Positions 1 through 9,691 of a stretch of DNA of 64,000 nt are shown piece by piece (position 1 is the first letter of the stretch; every line of letters starts with the position of its first letter). The translations under genes and the position numbers were made by a program. Source of the stretch: Vibrio owensii CAIM 1854 = LMG 25443. GTDB taxonomy: Bacteria > Pseudomonadota > Gammaproteobacteria > Enterobacterales > Vibrionaceae. Location: the NCBI RefSeq assembly GCF_000817815.1, contig NZ_JPRD01000006.1, forward strand, positions 62,001 through 126,000, read 5' to 3'. Below the pieces are notes generated by a model. The model saw only the letters and a program-made list of their open reading frames with translations, was not told where the DNA came from and made no database searches.

Positions 1-19
1 TTTTGATTCTCAACTCAGA

Positions 20-865
20 TTACTGACGCGCCATGCGGTTATTGTGAGCGGGCTTGTCTTGTTCCGTTGAGCGGTAAGGGTTGATATCCAAACCACCACG
101 ACGTGTGTAACGTGCAAATACCGTCAGTTTCGTTGGCTGGCAGTACTTCATCAGGTCAGTGAAAATACGCTCCACACATTGCTCGTGGAACTCGTTGTGC
201 TCACGGAACGAAACGAGGTAACGAAGTAATTTCTCACGATCAAGCTTAGCGCCTTGGTAGCGAATTTCTACGCTGCCCCAGTCTGGCTGGTTGGTGATCA
301 GACAGTTAGATTTCAGTAGATGGCTGTGAAGAATTTCTTCTACTTGCTCATCACCAGCCGCACCTTCAAGCAGTGCAGCGTCAAAATCATAGCTGGTGAT
401 TTCGATGTCTTGATCGTCAATACACTCGCCTTCCATCGTTACGATAGGTTGGTTGGTGTAATGCGTTACTGGGTTTACTTCCACAAGTACTTGCTCACCT
501 GCGCATGCCGATAGGTCTTGCGTCAAACGCTCAGTCACTTCTTCCCAAGTAGCGAAACGCGTTTGGTTGTAGCTGTTTAAGTACAGTTTGAACGACTTAG
601 ACTCAATCAAGTTAGCGCTGGTTGCTGGGATGTACACTTCACCAACCGCAACTTGAGGTAAGCCTTTGCTGTTTAGCCAAGATAGCTCGTACAGCGTCCA
701 AATGTCGTGGCCCATAAACGGCAGGCTGTCGCCAAGTTCAAGGTCGTCACGGTTTAGGCTGCGAGGTACTGGTTGCAGCAAGCTCGCGTCGTATTGGTTT
801 GCGTACTCGGTCTTTTTACCCAGAGTCAGGCCAGCAAGCTCTTTAGCGTCAGAATATTTGCTCAT
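20..865 (-). CDS. queF: NADPH-dependent 7-cyano-7-deazaguanine reductase QueF
   Basis: Cytoplasmic enzyme that reduces preQ0 to preQ1 with NADPH in queuosine biosynthesis. The 281 residues match the long, two-domain QueF type of gammaproteobacteria (about 280). The family signature E-S-K-S-F-K lies at residues 88-93 and the likely catalytic Cys188 and Asp195 sit in the segment [11 protein letters not shown]. It is transcribed away from syd; the 107 bp between them must hold both promoters. I see no preQ1 riboswitch in that gap. Identity is firm from motif and length. Confidence 0.96.
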   Translation of the reverse strand: MSKYSDAKELAGLTLGKKTEYANQYDASLLQPVPRSLNRDDLELGDSLPFMGHDIWTLYELSWLNSKGLPQVAVGEVYIPATSANLIESKSFKLYLNSYNQTRFATWEEVTERLTQDLSACAGEQVLVEVNPVTHYTNQPIVTMEGECIDDQDIEITSYDFDAALLEGAAGDEQVEEILHSHLLKSNCLITNQPDWGSVEIRYQGAKLDREKLLRYLVSFREHNEFHEQCVERIFTDLMKYCQPTKLTVFARYTRRGGLDINPYRSTEQDKPAHNNRMARQ

Positions 866-972
866 ACTTTGTGGTCATTTTCGATTAGAATGGCGAGAAT
901 TTTACTGAATCCGCTGATTAATTGCCATCCGGCAGATACCGCAACCTGATAAAAACAAACCAGGAGACCTTC

Positions 973-1518
973 ATGACCCAAACCGTTCCTCAGGCTCTAC
1001 AGGGCTTTAGCCTGCGCTACCAACAAGCTTGGCAAGACAAACACAACGAACTGCCACGCAGTGAAGAGCTTGCTGATCTTGTTTCTCCATGCGTAGAAGA
1101 GAAACGCGATGAGGTCGTTTTGTGGAAATCGGTTCCACGTGAAGAGATGGCAGATTTCACCAACGTTGAGAACGCAATTGAATTGACGTTGCATGAAGAC
1201 ATTAAGCTTTTCTATGGTTCGCAATACAGCGCGGATATGGAAGCGACTTGGCAAGGCAATGAACTGACACTGCTGCAAGTATGGAGTGATGATGACTTTA
1301 CTCGTCTGCAAGAGAACATTCTTGGCCACCTTGTGACTCAGCGTCGCCTAAAACTAAAGCCGACGGTATTTATTGCAGCGACCGATGCCGAGCTGGATGT
1401 GATTTCAATCTGTAACTTAACCGGTAATGTCATTCTTGAGCGCTTGGGTTCAGATAAACGTGACGTATTGGCTGAAACACTGACCGAGTTTCTAAGCAAA
1501 CTTGAGGCTGCGGTGTAA
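973..1518 (+). CDS. syd: SecY-interacting protein Syd
   Basis: Syd is a peripheral inner-membrane protein that binds SecY and is thought to check the integrity of the SecYEG translocon. The start at 973 has an AGGAG ribosome site at 962-966 and gives 181 residues, the family length. An in-frame start at 922 would add 17 residues with no ribosome site and is rejected. The protein is acidic and soluble with no membrane segment, as expected. The stop is 2 bp from the next gene, so the two are probably co-transcribed. Confidence 0.93.
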   Translation: MTQTVPQALQGFSLRYQQAWQDKHNELPRSEELADLVSPCVEEKRDEVVLWKSVPREEMADFTNVENAIELTLHEDIKLFYGSQYSADMEATWQGNELTLLQVWSDDDFTRLQENILGHLVTQRRLKLKPTVFIAATDAELDVISICNLTGNVILERLGSDKRDVLAETLTEFLSKLEAAV

Positions 1519-1520
1519 GC

Positions 1521-2297
1521 ATGCACGTTGTTGAGTTGCAGTTTGAGTGTTTTGATAACACCACCGTAAGCGCGGTTGATAAAGCTATTAATGGTCTGAT
1601 GGACGCACTGCGTTACAACGGACAAGTTTTGGGTCGTGAATTTCCTATCGTAATGGGTGATGGTGAATTTTATGTTCGTGTCGTTTGCCCAGAGCAAGAC
1701 AGTTTACACCCTCGCTACCATTCTGATTTCGTCAAAGTGTGCATGAACCGTTTGTCAGAAGCGTCGCTGCTTGCGCCGAAAATGCGCATGTTGGGTCGTG
1801 ATTTGAACTCAGAAGAAGCGGCGGAAGAAGAAACACCAAGCTGGCAAGTGCTCTACACCACGTACGTTCATACTTGTTCTCCACTGCGCAGTGGCGAGAC
1901 ACTGTTGCCAATTCCACTTTACCGCAATGGTGCAACACTGAATGGTGACCACAAAGCGGTGGTGAAATGGCAAACCGAATGGCAAGCGTGTGATGAAATC
2001 CAAATGGCAGGCGGGTGTCGTGCAGAACACGCGGCATTGCACGAAATTTGCGATACTGACAGTGTGTTGTTCCGTCGAGGTTGGGATTTGCGAGGTCGTA
2101 TTGAATACCTCACTAAGATCCCGACGTATTACTACCAATACCGAGTTGGTGGTGAGTCACTTGAAGCAGAAAAAGCGCGCAAGTGTCCAAAGTGTGGCGG
2201 TGAGTGGTTACTCGATGAGCCACTACACGACATCTTCTACTTTAAGTGCGACGATTGCCGAATCGTTTCCAACATCTCTTGGGACCACATCAAGTAG
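1521..2297 (+). CDS. DUF2310 zinc-ribbon protein
   Basis: Cytoplasmic protein of 258 residues. I recognise the overall sequence as the DUF2310 (Zn-ribbon-containing) family, whose function is not known. The C-terminal part has a treble of Cys pairs, KCPKCGG near residue 217 and KCDDC near 239, which would bind one zinc ion; a further Cys-rich stretch lies near 165 (GGCRAEH). It starts 2 bp after syd and ends at a strong hairpin, so syd and this gene look like a two-gene unit. Nucleic-acid binding is possible from the zinc ribbon but is inference only. Confidence 0.82.
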   Translation: MHVVELQFECFDNTTVSAVDKAINGLMDALRYNGQVLGREFPIVMGDGEFYVRVVCPEQDSLHPRYHSDFVKVCMNRLSEASLLAPKMRMLGRDLNSEEAAEEETPSWQVLYTTYVHTCSPLRSGETLLPIPLYRNGATLNGDHKAVVKWQTEWQACDEIQMAGGCRAEHAALHEICDTDSVLFRRGWDLRGRIEYLTKIPTYYYQYRVGGESLEAEKARKCPKCGGEWLLDEPLHDIFYFKCDDCRIVSNISWDHIK

Positions 2298-2307
2298 TCT
2301 ATTTTCT

Positions 2308-2334
2308 AAAGCTGGCGTCTATGCCAGCTTTTTT
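2308..2334 (+). terminator. Rho-independent terminator after DUF2310 gene
   Basis: Nine-base stem AAAGCTGGC/GCCAGCTTT with a 6-nt loop, followed by a run of T. It lies 10 bp after the stop codon. Confidence 0.9.
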
Positions 2335-2614
2335 CTATCGCGATAAATGGATCGAAGCTGCTTAGTCAAATTATCTATTATTGATTTTATCAATATATTG
2401 ATTCAAAAAGCATTTTCACTGACCATTCCTCTCATCCCCTTGATTGTGATCTTTGTTCATTTTTAAAGAAAAATGTAACTCAGTTGCATGGTTTATAAGC
2501 ATTGAAACGTTTGCTTCTCAAAAATTTCAAATAATATCCATATCCTTTTTGAGGTTTTGGGAAGAGGGCCCCTTCCGAAAATATATATAAAAAAATAATC
2601 TGGAAGGAATTGAG
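2335..2614 (+). other. Intergenic leader of the 5'-nucleotidase gene
   Basis: AT-rich gap of 280 bp without a gene. It holds a near-palindrome, GGAAG-AGGGCCC-CTTCC at 2561-2577, followed by an A/T-only stretch, then the ribosome site GGAAGGA at 2602-2608. The hairpin probably lies in the 5' leader. I found no convincing PhoB box. Confidence 0.45.
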
Positions 2615-4810
2615 ATGACTTTATTTAAACGAAGCCTAGTCTGCATTGCTGTTGTCGGCTTAATGGCTGGTTGTAACGACGATGACACCAAATACGTAGA
2701 GGTACCGTCGGATTACAGCCCTGTAGTCGCAGAAGGTAAAACACTAACCAACACGCCAGATGTGGTTGTGAAAGGTGAAGCAACACAAGCGGATGAAGTA
2801 ACCATTGCTATCGCAGCAACATCGGATCTACACGGTCGTTTGTTTGGTTTTGACTACGCGTTGAACGCAGAAGACGATGACGCTGGTATTACTCGTGTAG
2901 CCACTTTGCTTGCTGACCAAAAAGCGGCACATCCAAACATGATCCTGATTGATATCGGTGATACGGTTCAGGGCAACTCCGCGCAGCTATTCAACGATGA
3001 TCCAACTCACCCAGTGGTCGAGAGCATGAACTCTCTTGGCTTTGACGTTTGGGTACCAGGCAACCATGAATTCAACTTTGAGCGTTCGTTTGTCGATCGC
3101 AACCTCGATCATTTTAATGGTGCGGTACTGTCTTCAAACATCAAATGGGAAAGCAACGATGTGAACTACATTCGTGCGTTCCAAATGTTTGAAGTGGAGG
3201 GTGTGAAAGTGGCGATCGTTGGTCTAACACCATCGAACGTGCCTAACTGGGAAGCATCTGCACCGGATCACTTCAAAGGCTTGAAGTTTGAGAACGAATT
3301 GGATGCAACCAAAGAAGCGGTTGATCAACTGGTATCTGAATACAATCCAGATGTGATTGTTGGGGCGCTTCACCTTGGCCGACAAGAAGACGGTGGTGTG
3401 GGCGTTTACGAAATCGCGTCTGCAATGGCGGATAAATTCGATGTCATCTTAGCGGGTCACGAACACGCGAACTACATCGAGCAAGTGAACGCAGACGGCT
3501 CTGTTACACCAATCAGCAAATCCACATCAGAAATTGGCGGTGAAAATACGCTGATTGAAGATAAAGCGAAGTCTGGCGAATACAACCAAGACAATCGCGC
3601 GCAAAGCGTGAAAATCATTGAACCAGGCAAGTGGGGTGCTTACCTAGCGAAAGCTGAAATTCAACTGAAAAAAGTCGATGGTAAGTGGACGATGGAAGAC
3701 ACCACATTGACCAATATTGGCACGAAGAAAGTGGAACAAGATCAAGCGCTGCAAGCGAAATTCCAATACGTGGACGATATCTCGATTGAAGACGCAACTC
3801 GCGAGCTTGGCCGTGTCACGGGTAACTTCACACCAAGCGCAACGGGTTTCCCAGATGAAGTGACTGCGACGGATTACAACTACACGGCAGAGCGTTTGTA
3901 CTCGACGATTCACCTTGCGAAAGTGGTTGATACGCCATTAATGGACGTGATTAACCAAATCCAAATGCAGGAAATCGAAGATGCGGTTGGTAAAGGTAAT
4001 GGTGCAGTTGTATCTGCTGCGTCGCTTTTCTCTGATCAATCTAACCTGATCGATGGTGAAGTGTACACCAAAGGTAAATCGACCAACTTGTACAAGTATG
4101 ACAACACCTTGCTTGGCGTTGAGATGACAGGTGCGAACCTAAAACGCTTCATTGAGTGGTCTTACTCTTACTTCAACCAGTACCAACCGGGTGATATTAC
4201 GGTGTCGTTTAAGAAAGGCGCACCAGCTTACCTGTACGATCAATTCGATGGTGATATCGAGTTCACTGTGGATCTAAGTAAACCATCTCTAGAGTTGGAT
4301 GAAAACAACACGGTGACAAATGAAGGTAGCCGCGTAAACATCACCAGCATTGGTGGCGAGCAGTTCGATCCAAACGCGACTTACAAAGTAGCGATGAACA
4401 GCTACCGCTTTGGTTCGCAAATCCAGAAGTTTGGTTGGGCGAGCAAAGACGACGTGTTCTATGACTCAGTGAATGAACAAGTGTATGCAATTCGCGATAT
4501 GCTGACTGCGTATGTTGAAGAGAACAAAGGTATCAACGTGGCTGATTTCAGTGGCAGCGTTGGTAACTGGTCATTCACTCAATACCTACCAAGTGGTGAG
4601 ATCACGACACTGCGTGAGGGCGAAGGCAAAGCGCTGTGGGATCAATTGAAGAACATGGAAATCTGTGTCTCGATTGACTTGGAAAACCCGAAATACCCAG
4701 CGATTGTTAAGTCTGTGAACATCAATGATTCGTCTAGCTATGTTGATAACCCTAACAAAGACGCGGCGACCCTTGATGAGAAAGTCGCAGGTTGTAACCC
4801 AACTCATTAA
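2615..4810 (+). CDS. Lipoprotein bifunctional metallophosphatase / 5'-nucleotidase
   Basis: Probable surface or periplasmic nucleotidase of 731 residues. A signal peptide ends in the lipobox MAGC with lipidated Cys20. The N-terminal calcineurin-like metallophosphatase domain shows the metal ligands in D71-L-H73, D116 in DIGDT and GNHE at 149-152, with a GHEH motif near 280. The C-terminal half is the substrate-binding 5'-nucleotidase domain. The closest family resemblance is to the CpdB/YfkN branch that also cleaves 2',3'-cyclic nucleotides, so the exact substrate is open. It is distinct from the UshA/NutA-type enzyme at 52508. The likely role is salvage of phosphate and nucleosides from extracellular nucleotides. 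A hairpin terminator follows directly. Confidence 0.85.
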   Translation: MTLFKRSLVCIAVVGLMAGCNDDDTKYVEVPSDYSPVVAEGKTLTNTPDVVVKGEATQADEVTIAIAATSDLHGRLFGFDYALNAEDDDAGITRVATLLADQKAAHPNMILIDIGDTVQGNSAQLFNDDPTHPVVESMNSLGFDVWVPGNHEFNFERSFVDRNLDHFNGAVLSSNIKWESNDVNYIRAFQMFEVEGVKVAIVGLTPSNVPNWEASAPDHFKGLKFENELDATKEAVDQLVSEYNPDVIVGALHLGRQEDGGVGVYEIASAMADKFDVILAGHEHANYIEQVNADGSVTPISKSTSEIGGENTLIEDKAKSGEYNQDNRAQSVKIIEPGKWGAYLAKAEIQLKKVDGKWTMEDTTLTNIGTKKVEQDQALQAKFQYVDDISIEDATRELGRVTGNFTPSATGFPDEVTATDYNYTAERLYSTIHLAKVVDTPLMDVINQIQMQEIEDAVGKGNGAVVSAASLFSDQSNLIDGEVYTKGKSTNLYKYDNTLLGVEMTGANLKRFIEWSYSYFNQYQPGDITVSFKKGAPAYLYDQFDGDIEFTVDLSKPSLELDENNTVTNEGSRVNITSIGGEQFDPNATYKVAMNSYRFGSQIQKFGWASKDDVFYDSVNEQVYAIRDMLTAYVEENKGINVADFSGSVGNWSFTQYLPSGEITTLREGEGKALWDQLKNMEICVSIDLENPKYPAIVKSVNINDSSSYVDNPNKDAATLDEKVAGCNPTH

Positions 4811-4821
4811 TCCTGCATGTG

Positions 4822-4851
4822 GGCGCGGTAATCTTTACCGCGCCTAATTTT
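4822..4851 (+). terminator. Terminator after 5'-nucleotidase gene
   Basis: Perfect 10-bp stem GGCGCGGTAA/TTACCGCGCC with a 3-nt loop, then TAATTTTA. It starts 11 bp after the stop codon. Confidence 0.85.
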
Positions 4852-4900
4852 ACTCACCATAGGCAAAGCCCGTTTAGTGAGTGATGTAGAAGAGTGCTTC

Positions 4901-6091
4901 ATGATCAAAAGAATCTATAACCGATGGGGTTTTACCCTACTGATTACTATTATCTCCACGCTTATCTTTCAGTTTTCTTCTTCGTGGAGTGAAGATTTCC
5001 GTCCTAAATCTCGTCAGCAACAAGAGTTTGTTGAAGCGACCGTCACACGTTCGATTTCAAACCATGTTGCGCCAGATCCGCTCGTGCCAGATGTGATGAC
5101 TGGCAAACAAGTCTTCATGGCAAAAATCCTTGAGGGAGAGAGCGAAGGCTTAGAGGTGGAAGTCACCAATCCTCTTAGTCGCCAGCACAACGTGTATGTC
5201 AGTGAAGGCGATACTTTCATTATGATGATCCGCGAAACCACCAATGGCACCGTTTATTGGGCGTATAACCACAAACGATCAGACGCTATTTACCTGATGC
5301 TTGCACTGTTTTGCGCGCTGTTGTTGAGTTTTGGCAAGAAAGAGGGCATCAACTCGATGGTCGCGCTCTATTTTACAGCGGCCTTGATCGTTGGCGTATT
5401 GGTGCCGAGTATTTTTGCGGGTTGGAATCCGATGTTGGTCAGCATCTTATTGATGGTGGTGATCATCGTGGTCAGTTTTATTCTCGTTTCTGGCTATAAC
5501 CGGAAGAGTTTATGCGCCATGGGCGGCACGTTACTTGGCGTAATCGCTGCGGGTGTAATGGCGCAGTGGTTTGGCGAAATGGCACACTTGTCGGGCATTT
5601 ACCTCGACAAAGGCGAAGACGTGATTTACCTAACGTCGGTGAAGATGGGCATCCGTTGGTTGATGTTCGTGACGATTGTCGTTGCGGCACTTGGCGCTGT
5701 TATGGATGTGGCGATTTCGATTGCATCTGCGTACGCGGAGCTGCAACAAACCGACCCGAAACTCAAACCAAAGCAGTTGGTTAAAGCGTCGATGAACATT
5801 GGTCGAGACATCATGGGCACCATGACTAACACCTTGATTTTGGCGTTTGCTGGTGGCTCATTAACGACCATCATGATGGTGTGGGGGCTTAACATGCCAG
5901 CAAGCCAGTTTATGAACATGCCGTTGGTAGGACTCGCAGTGGTGAATGCGTTAGCGGGCAGTGTAGGCATTGTGCTTACTATCCCTTTTACTGCGTTTTT
6001 AGCGCCTTATGTGTTTAAACATCCGCAAGTGGATACGCAGCTAGAGCAGGAGCAAAAGAAGGTTGAGCAAGACGAAGTTCAGCTGTTCTAG
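4901..6091 (+). CDS. YibE/F family integral membrane protein
   Basis: Inner-membrane protein of 396 residues of the YibE/F family, whose function is not established. One N-terminal membrane anchor is followed by an extracytoplasmic region of about 100 residues, then roughly seven closely spaced hydrophobic helices, and a charged, Glu/Gln-rich tail after the last helix. I place the start at 4901 (MIKRIYNRWG), since the upstream in-frame GTG at 4877 has no ribosome site and would put acidic residues before the basic anchor; AGAAGAG about 8 bp upstream is a fair ribosome site. Its terminator is shared with metQ, which converges on it. Confidence 0.82.
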   Translation: MIKRIYNRWGFTLLITIISTLIFQFSSSWSEDFRPKSRQQQEFVEATVTRSISNHVAPDPLVPDVMTGKQVFMAKILEGESEGLEVEVTNPLSRQHNVYVSEGDTFIMMIRETTNGTVYWAYNHKRSDAIYLMLALFCALLLSFGKKEGINSMVALYFTAALIVGVLVPSIFAGWNPMLVSILLMVVIIVVSFILVSGYNRKSLCAMGGTLLGVIAAGVMAQWFGEMAHLSGIYLDKGEDVIYLTSVKMGIRWLMFVTIVVAALGAVMDVAISIASAYAELQQTDPKLKPKQLVKASMNIGRDIMGTMTNTLILAFAGGSLTTIMMVWGLNMPASQFMNMPLVGLAVVNALAGSVGIVLTIPFTAFLAPYVFKHPQVDTQLEQEQKKVEQDEVQLF

Positions 6092-6120
6092 CGATATAAA
6101 ACCGCAATGAAAACAAATGC

Positions 6121-6150
6121 AAAAAGGGCGCTCCGATGAGCGCCCTTTTT
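6121..6150. terminator. Bidirectional terminator between yibE/F-type gene and metQ
   Basis: Stem GGGCGCTC/GAGCGCCC with a 4-nt loop, flanked by AAAAA on one side and TTTTT on the other, so it can serve both converging genes. Confidence 0.92.
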
Positions 6151-6178
6151 AAGTTTCAAATGTTGTAGAAAGAGTGGA

Positions 6179-6988
6179 TTACCAACCTTTCACTACGCCG
6201 CCTTTGAAGATATCTTTCGCTGCTTCGTAAACTTCATCAGTTTGGTATGCTTTCACGAAGTTTTGTACGTTAGCTGCTTGAACGTTGTCTTCACGAGCAA
6301 CAATTAGGTTTACGTATGGAGACTCTTTGTCTTCTACGAAGATACCGTCACGCTCAGGTGTTAGGTCGATTGAGCTTGCGTAAGTCGTGTTGATGATAGA
6401 AACCGCTACGTCATCAAGAGAACGTGGAAGTTGTGCTGCATCTAGCTCCACGATAGTGATGTTTTTCGGGTTACCAACGATGTCACGTACTGTTGCTTGT
6501 AGACCAACGCCATCACGCAGTTCGATCAGACCTTGTTGCTCAAGCAGTAGAAGTGAACGACCAAGGTTGGTTGGATCGTTTGGTACTGCGATACGAGCGC
6601 CATCTTCGATCTCATCCACTGATTTTACTTGCTTAGAGTAACCAGCAATTGGGTATACGAAAGAGTTACCAGCCGTTACTAGCTTGTAGCCACGGTCAGT
6701 TACTTGCTGGTCTAGGTATGGCTTGTGTTGGAACGCGTTTGCGTCGATTGAGCCATCATCTAGCGCTGCGTTTGGTGTTACGTAATCAGTAAAGGTAACA
6801 AGCTCAACGTCCAGGTTGTATTTCTCTTTAGCAACTTTTGCTGCAACTTCAGCAACTTGTGCTTCCGCACCTGCCATAACGCCAACTTTTACTTTGTTCA
6901 CGTCAACTTCTTTTTCGCCACAACCAGCAAGAACCAGTGCAGAAGCGGCAGTTGCAACAGTCAAAAGACTCTTAAGGCTAAATTTCAT
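6179..6988 (-). CDS. metQ: D-methionine ABC transporter substrate-binding lipoprotein MetQ
   Basis: Periplasm-facing lipoprotein (269 residues) that captures methionine for the MetNI importer. A signal peptide ends in LVLAGC, with lipidated Cys23. The rest is the NlpA/MetQ type-II binding fold, including the conserved KVGVMAGAEAQV start of the first lobe. It is the last gene of metN-metI-metQ and starts 32 bp after metI. The order and the MetJ boxes upstream of metN support methionine as the substrate. Confidence 0.96.
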   Translation of the reverse strand: MKFSLKSLLTVATAASALVLAGCGEKEVDVNKVKVGVMAGAEAQVAEVAAKVAKEKYNLDVELVTFTDYVTPNAALDDGSIDANAFQHKPYLDQQVTDRGYKLVTAGNSFVYPIAGYSKQVKSVDEIEDGARIAVPNDPTNLGRSLLLLEQQGLIELRDGVGLQATVRDIVGNPKNITIVELDAAQLPRSLDDVAVSIINTTYASSIDLTPERDGIFVEDKESPYVNLIVAREDNVQAANVQNFVKAYQTDEVYEAAKDIFKGGVVKGW

Positions 6989-7020
6989 CTTTATCTCCTT
7001 ATAATTGGTATTTTCAATTC

Positions 7021-7698
7021 TTATCTGTGGTCTACGCGGCGTACGATTGCATCACCGATAGACTGAATAATTTGTACTAGAACAATCAGCATCACGACGG
7101 TCACGGCCATGATGACTACATCATAACGGTGGAAGCCATAGCGGATAGCTACGTCACCAAGGCCACCGCCGCCTACTGTCCCTGCCATTGCTGAATAGCT
7201 TACTAGTGTTACTAGGGTAATCGTCACTGAGTTAACAATAGTCGGCATTGCTTCAGGAAGCAGAACTTTTGTGATGATTTGTGTTGGTGTCGCACCCATA
7301 GATTGCGCAGCTTCAACCAAACCTGATGGAACTTCCAGTAGTGCGCCTTCAATTAGACGCGCCACAAATGGGATAGCACCAATGGTCAAAGGTACGATTG
7401 CTGCGGTTGTACCGATAAAGGTACCAACCAACAGTTTGGTTACTGGGATAATCGCAACCATCAATACTAGGAAAGGAACTGAACGACCCACGTTGACGAT
7501 CGCGCCAAGAATGCCGTTGAGTTTGGTGTTTTCCAGCAGGCCACCTTTTTTAGTGGTATGCAGAATCACACCAAGAGGAATACCAACCGCGAAACCAACG
7601 ATGCCCGCAACCGCCACCATGTAAAAGGTTTCCCACGTTGCGCCTAAAAGTAGGTTGCTGTTTAAGCTCAGCCATTCAGAAATCGTATTAAAGGACAT
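7021..7698 (-). CDS. metI: Methionine ABC transporter permease MetI
   Basis: Inner-membrane permease, 225 residues from the ATG at 7698 (MSFNTISEW). It has about five membrane helices and the permease cytoplasmic loop [23 protein letters not shown] that docks onto MetN (shown in parts: EAAQSMGA, then LLPEAMP). An upstream TTG two codons earlier is possible but less likely. The start overlaps the 3' end of metN by 11 bp, which implies translational coupling. Confidence 0.95.
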   Translation of the reverse strand: MSFNTISEWLSLNSNLLLGATWETFYMVAVAGIVGFAVGIPLGVILHTTKKGGLLENTKLNGILGAIVNVGRSVPFLVLMVAIIPVTKLLVGTFIGTTAAIVPLTIGAIPFVARLIEGALLEVPSGLVEAAQSMGATPTQIITKVLLPEAMPTIVNSVTITLVTLVSYSAMAGTVGGGGLGDVAIRYGFHRYDVVIMAVTVVMLIVLVQIIQSIGDAIVRRVDHR

Positions 7699-8722
7699 AG
7701 CCAAGTACCTCTACTTTCACGTTGTGCTCACGCAGGAATTCAATTGCTGCGTTATCGTCTTCTTCACTACCAAACAGCTCTGCGACCATCATGCCGAACT
7801 TCACGCCGCCAGCGTAATCGAGATCAGAACTTAGGATGCTCACGTCGATGTTGTACTTACGAGCGATTTGCGTCATCAGAGGGGCATCCACAGTTGCACC
7901 AGTAAACTCTAGGCGAACCAATGGGTAGCTGTTTTCTACGCGCGTAGTTTGTAAGCGAGCTTGGTAATCTTCTGGGATAGATAGATCCAAAGTCGAACGA
8001 ATGAACTCGTGTGCCAGAGCCGTCTTCGGATGAGCGAAGATTTCACCAACGGTGCCTTTTTCCACTAGTTCACCATCACCGATGATCGCCACTTCGTGAC
8101 AGATGCTCTTAACCACTTCCATTTCATGAGTGATCAGAAGAATGGTGATTTCTAGCTTGCGGTTGATTTCTTTGAGTAGTTCTAAGATGGACTGAGTTGT
8201 TGCTGGATCCAGCGCGCTGGTTGCTTCGTCACACAGCAGAACGCTAGGGTCTGATGCCAGTGCACGTGCAATTGCCACACGTTGCTTTTGACCACCACTT
8301 AGGTTTGCGGGGTAGCTTTCATGCTTGTCTGAAAGACCAACAAGCTTAAGTAGCTCAGTCACTTTTGTTGTGATTTGCGATTTGTCTTTGCCTGCTAGCT
8401 CAAGAGGGAGTGCGACATTGTCGAAAACGGTGCGAGACGACAGCAGGTTAAAGTGTTGGAAGATCATCCCGATGTTACGGCGAGTTTCTCCCAATTGCTT
8501 TTTGCTTAATTTGGTTAGATCAACGCCATCTACGATGATGGAACCCGATGTTGGGGCTTCCAGCATGTTTACACAGCGGATTAGGGTACTTTTACCCGCG
8601 CCCGATGAGCCGATAACACCAAAGATGGTGCCCTTCGCGATATCTAGATTAATGTCCTTAAGGGCAAGAATTTCCTTACTGCCTTGGTAGAACACTTTAT
8701 TGACGTTTTTTATTTCTATCAT
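7688..8722 (-). CDS. metN: Methionine ABC transporter ATP-binding protein MetN
   Basis: ATPase of the methionine importer, 344 residues. Walker A is GSSGAGKST near residue 40, the ABC signature LSGGQKQR lies near 140 and Walker [13 protein letters not shown] near 162. The C-terminal 100 residues form the NIL domain, which binds methionine and inhibits the ATPase when the cell is replete. First gene of metNIQ. A tandem array of MetJ boxes lies about 130 bp upstream, so transcription should be repressed when S-adenosylmethionine is high. Confidence 0.97.
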   Translation of the reverse strand: MIEIKNVNKVFYQGSKEILALKDINLDIAKGTIFGVIGSSGAGKSTLIRCVNMLEAPTSGSIIVDGVDLTKLSKKQLGETRRNIGMIFQHFNLLSSRTVFDNVALPLELAGKDKSQITTKVTELLKLVGLSDKHESYPANLSGGQKQRVAIARALASDPSVLLCDEATSALDPATTQSILELLKEINRKLEITILLITHEMEVVKSICHEVAIIGDGELVEKGTVGEIFAHPKTALAHEFIRSTLDLSIPEDYQARLQTTRVENSYPLVRLEFTGATVDAPLMTQIARKYNIDVSILSSDLDYAGGVKFGMMVAELFGSEEDDNAAIEFLREHNVKVEVLGYVL

Positions 8723-8813
8723 GTTTCAACCTGCACAGAGATACTGGGAACTTCGCTGTTAAAAACGGCTTTTAACAGGAGTAAATTTTGAACTCTATCT
8801 CAATTCTCAGTTG

Positions 8814-8842
8814 ATGCTATGGGTTAAGCAGTAGTAAGTCAA
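8814..8842 (-). promoter_or_regulatory. Possible metNIQ promoter
   Basis: On the minus strand, -35 TTGACT (8842-8837) and -10 TAGCAT (8819-8814) are separated by 17 bp, just downstream of the MetJ boxes. The -10 matches only four of six consensus bases, so this is tentative. Confidence 0.45.
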
Positions 8843-8851
8843 TAGATATTT

Positions 8852-8883
8852 TTACGTCTAGACGTCTAAATGTATGGATGTTC
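8852..8883 (-). promoter_or_regulatory. MetJ operator: four tandem met boxes
   Basis: Four adjacent 8-bp units, TTACGTCT, AGACGTCT, AAATGTAT and GGATGTTC, score 6, 8, 5 and 4 of 8 against the met box AGACGTCT. Tandem spacing without gaps is the MetJ pattern. They lie upstream of the putative -35 of metNIQ. Confidence 0.85.
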
Positions 8884-8960
8884 TGTTGGGAAAATAAAAC
8901 AGAGGATGTTTGGCGGAAAGGAATATAGAAGAGGGATATTCAAGATTTACCGATTCTCGG

Positions 8961-9013
8961 GCGACAAATCAACTGTTTTGTCGCTCACTCACGCCAATTA
9001 GATAGTGTGAGTG
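8961..9013 (+). other. Two consecutive inverted repeats upstream of gmhB
   Basis: GCGACAAA/TTTGTCGC at 8961-8984 (8-nt loop) is followed by CACTCAC/GTGAGTG at 8986-9013 (14-nt loop). They lie between metN and gmhB, just before a likely -10 region near 9026-9034. They may be leader hairpins or protein sites; neither has a T-run. Confidence 0.35.
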
Positions 9014-9065
9014 CTTATAAGGTATGTAATAATCTGATGAAACCGAGTAAATAGAGAAATACGTT

Positions 9066-9617
9066 TTGGCAAAACCTGCTGTTTTTATCGATCGTGACGG
9101 CGTGATCAACGTTGACCACGGCTACGTTCATGACGAACATGATTTTGAGTACATTGACGGTGTCTTTGAAGCGACAAAAGCGCTGAAAGATAAAGGCTAC
9201 CTGTTGGTGCTTGTGACCAATCAATCTGGCATTGCACGTGGTAAATTCAGCGAAGACCGTTTCTTATCTCTGACTCAGTGGATGGACTGGAACTTCGCTG
9301 ATAATGGCGTTGAGTTCGATGGCATCTACTACTGCCCACATCATCCAGAACATGGTATTGGTGAGTACAAGCAAGATTGTGAGTGCCGTAAGCCAAAGCC
9401 AGGCATGTTCATTTCTGCACGTGACTTCTTGAAGATCGACATGGAGAAATCTGTGATGATCGGTGACAAAGCCGAAGATATGATGGCAGCAGAAGCGGCA
9501 GGCGTTGGCACTAAGATTTTGGTTCGCACTGGTAAGCCAGTAACAGAACAAGGTGAAGCGATTGCAACAGTAGTATTAGATAGCATTGCAGACGTGCCTG
9601 CGTACCTAAACAAGTAA
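9066..9617 (+). CDS. gmhB: D-glycero-beta-D-manno-heptose 1,7-bisphosphate 7-phosphatase
   Basis: HAD-superfamily phosphatase (183 residues) that removes the C7 phosphate during ADP-heptose synthesis for the LPS inner core. Asp9 and Asp11 in FIDRDG are the nucleophile and acid/base. Cys90, His92, Cys105 and Cys107 form the GmhB zinc site. The only sensible start is TTG at 9066, since the HAD motif follows within eight residues; no strong ribosome site precedes it, so translation is probably modest. Transcribed alone, divergent from metN, and closed by a terminator. Confidence 0.95.
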   Translation: MAKPAVFIDRDGVINVDHGYVHDEHDFEYIDGVFEATKALKDKGYLLVLVTNQSGIARGKFSEDRFLSLTQWMDWNFADNGVEFDGIYYCPHHPEHGIGEYKQDCECRKPKPGMFISARDFLKIDMEKSVMIGDKAEDMMAAEAAGVGTKILVRTGKPVTEQGEAIATVVLDSIADVPAYLNK

Positions 9618-9637
9618 TCTTCATTACTGACTGAGAT

Positions 9638-9667
9638 AAGGGAAGCCGCTGCTTCCCTTTTGTTTGA
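9638..9667 (+). terminator. Terminator after gmhB
   Basis: Stem AAGGGAAGC/GCTTCCCTT with a 4-nt loop and a T-rich tail, 21 bp after the gmhB stop. Confidence 0.87.
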
Positions 9668-9691
9668 TTCCTTCTTTTAGTCTGAACACTT

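Noticed and set aside
666..908. Plus-strand frames opposite queF and similar antisense frames over other genes
   Set aside because: They are shadows of well-identified genes, without ribosome sites or recognisable products.
7698..8960. SAM riboswitch controlling metNIQ
   Set aside because: The leader lacks recognisable SAM aptamer elements, and tandem MetJ boxes are present instead.
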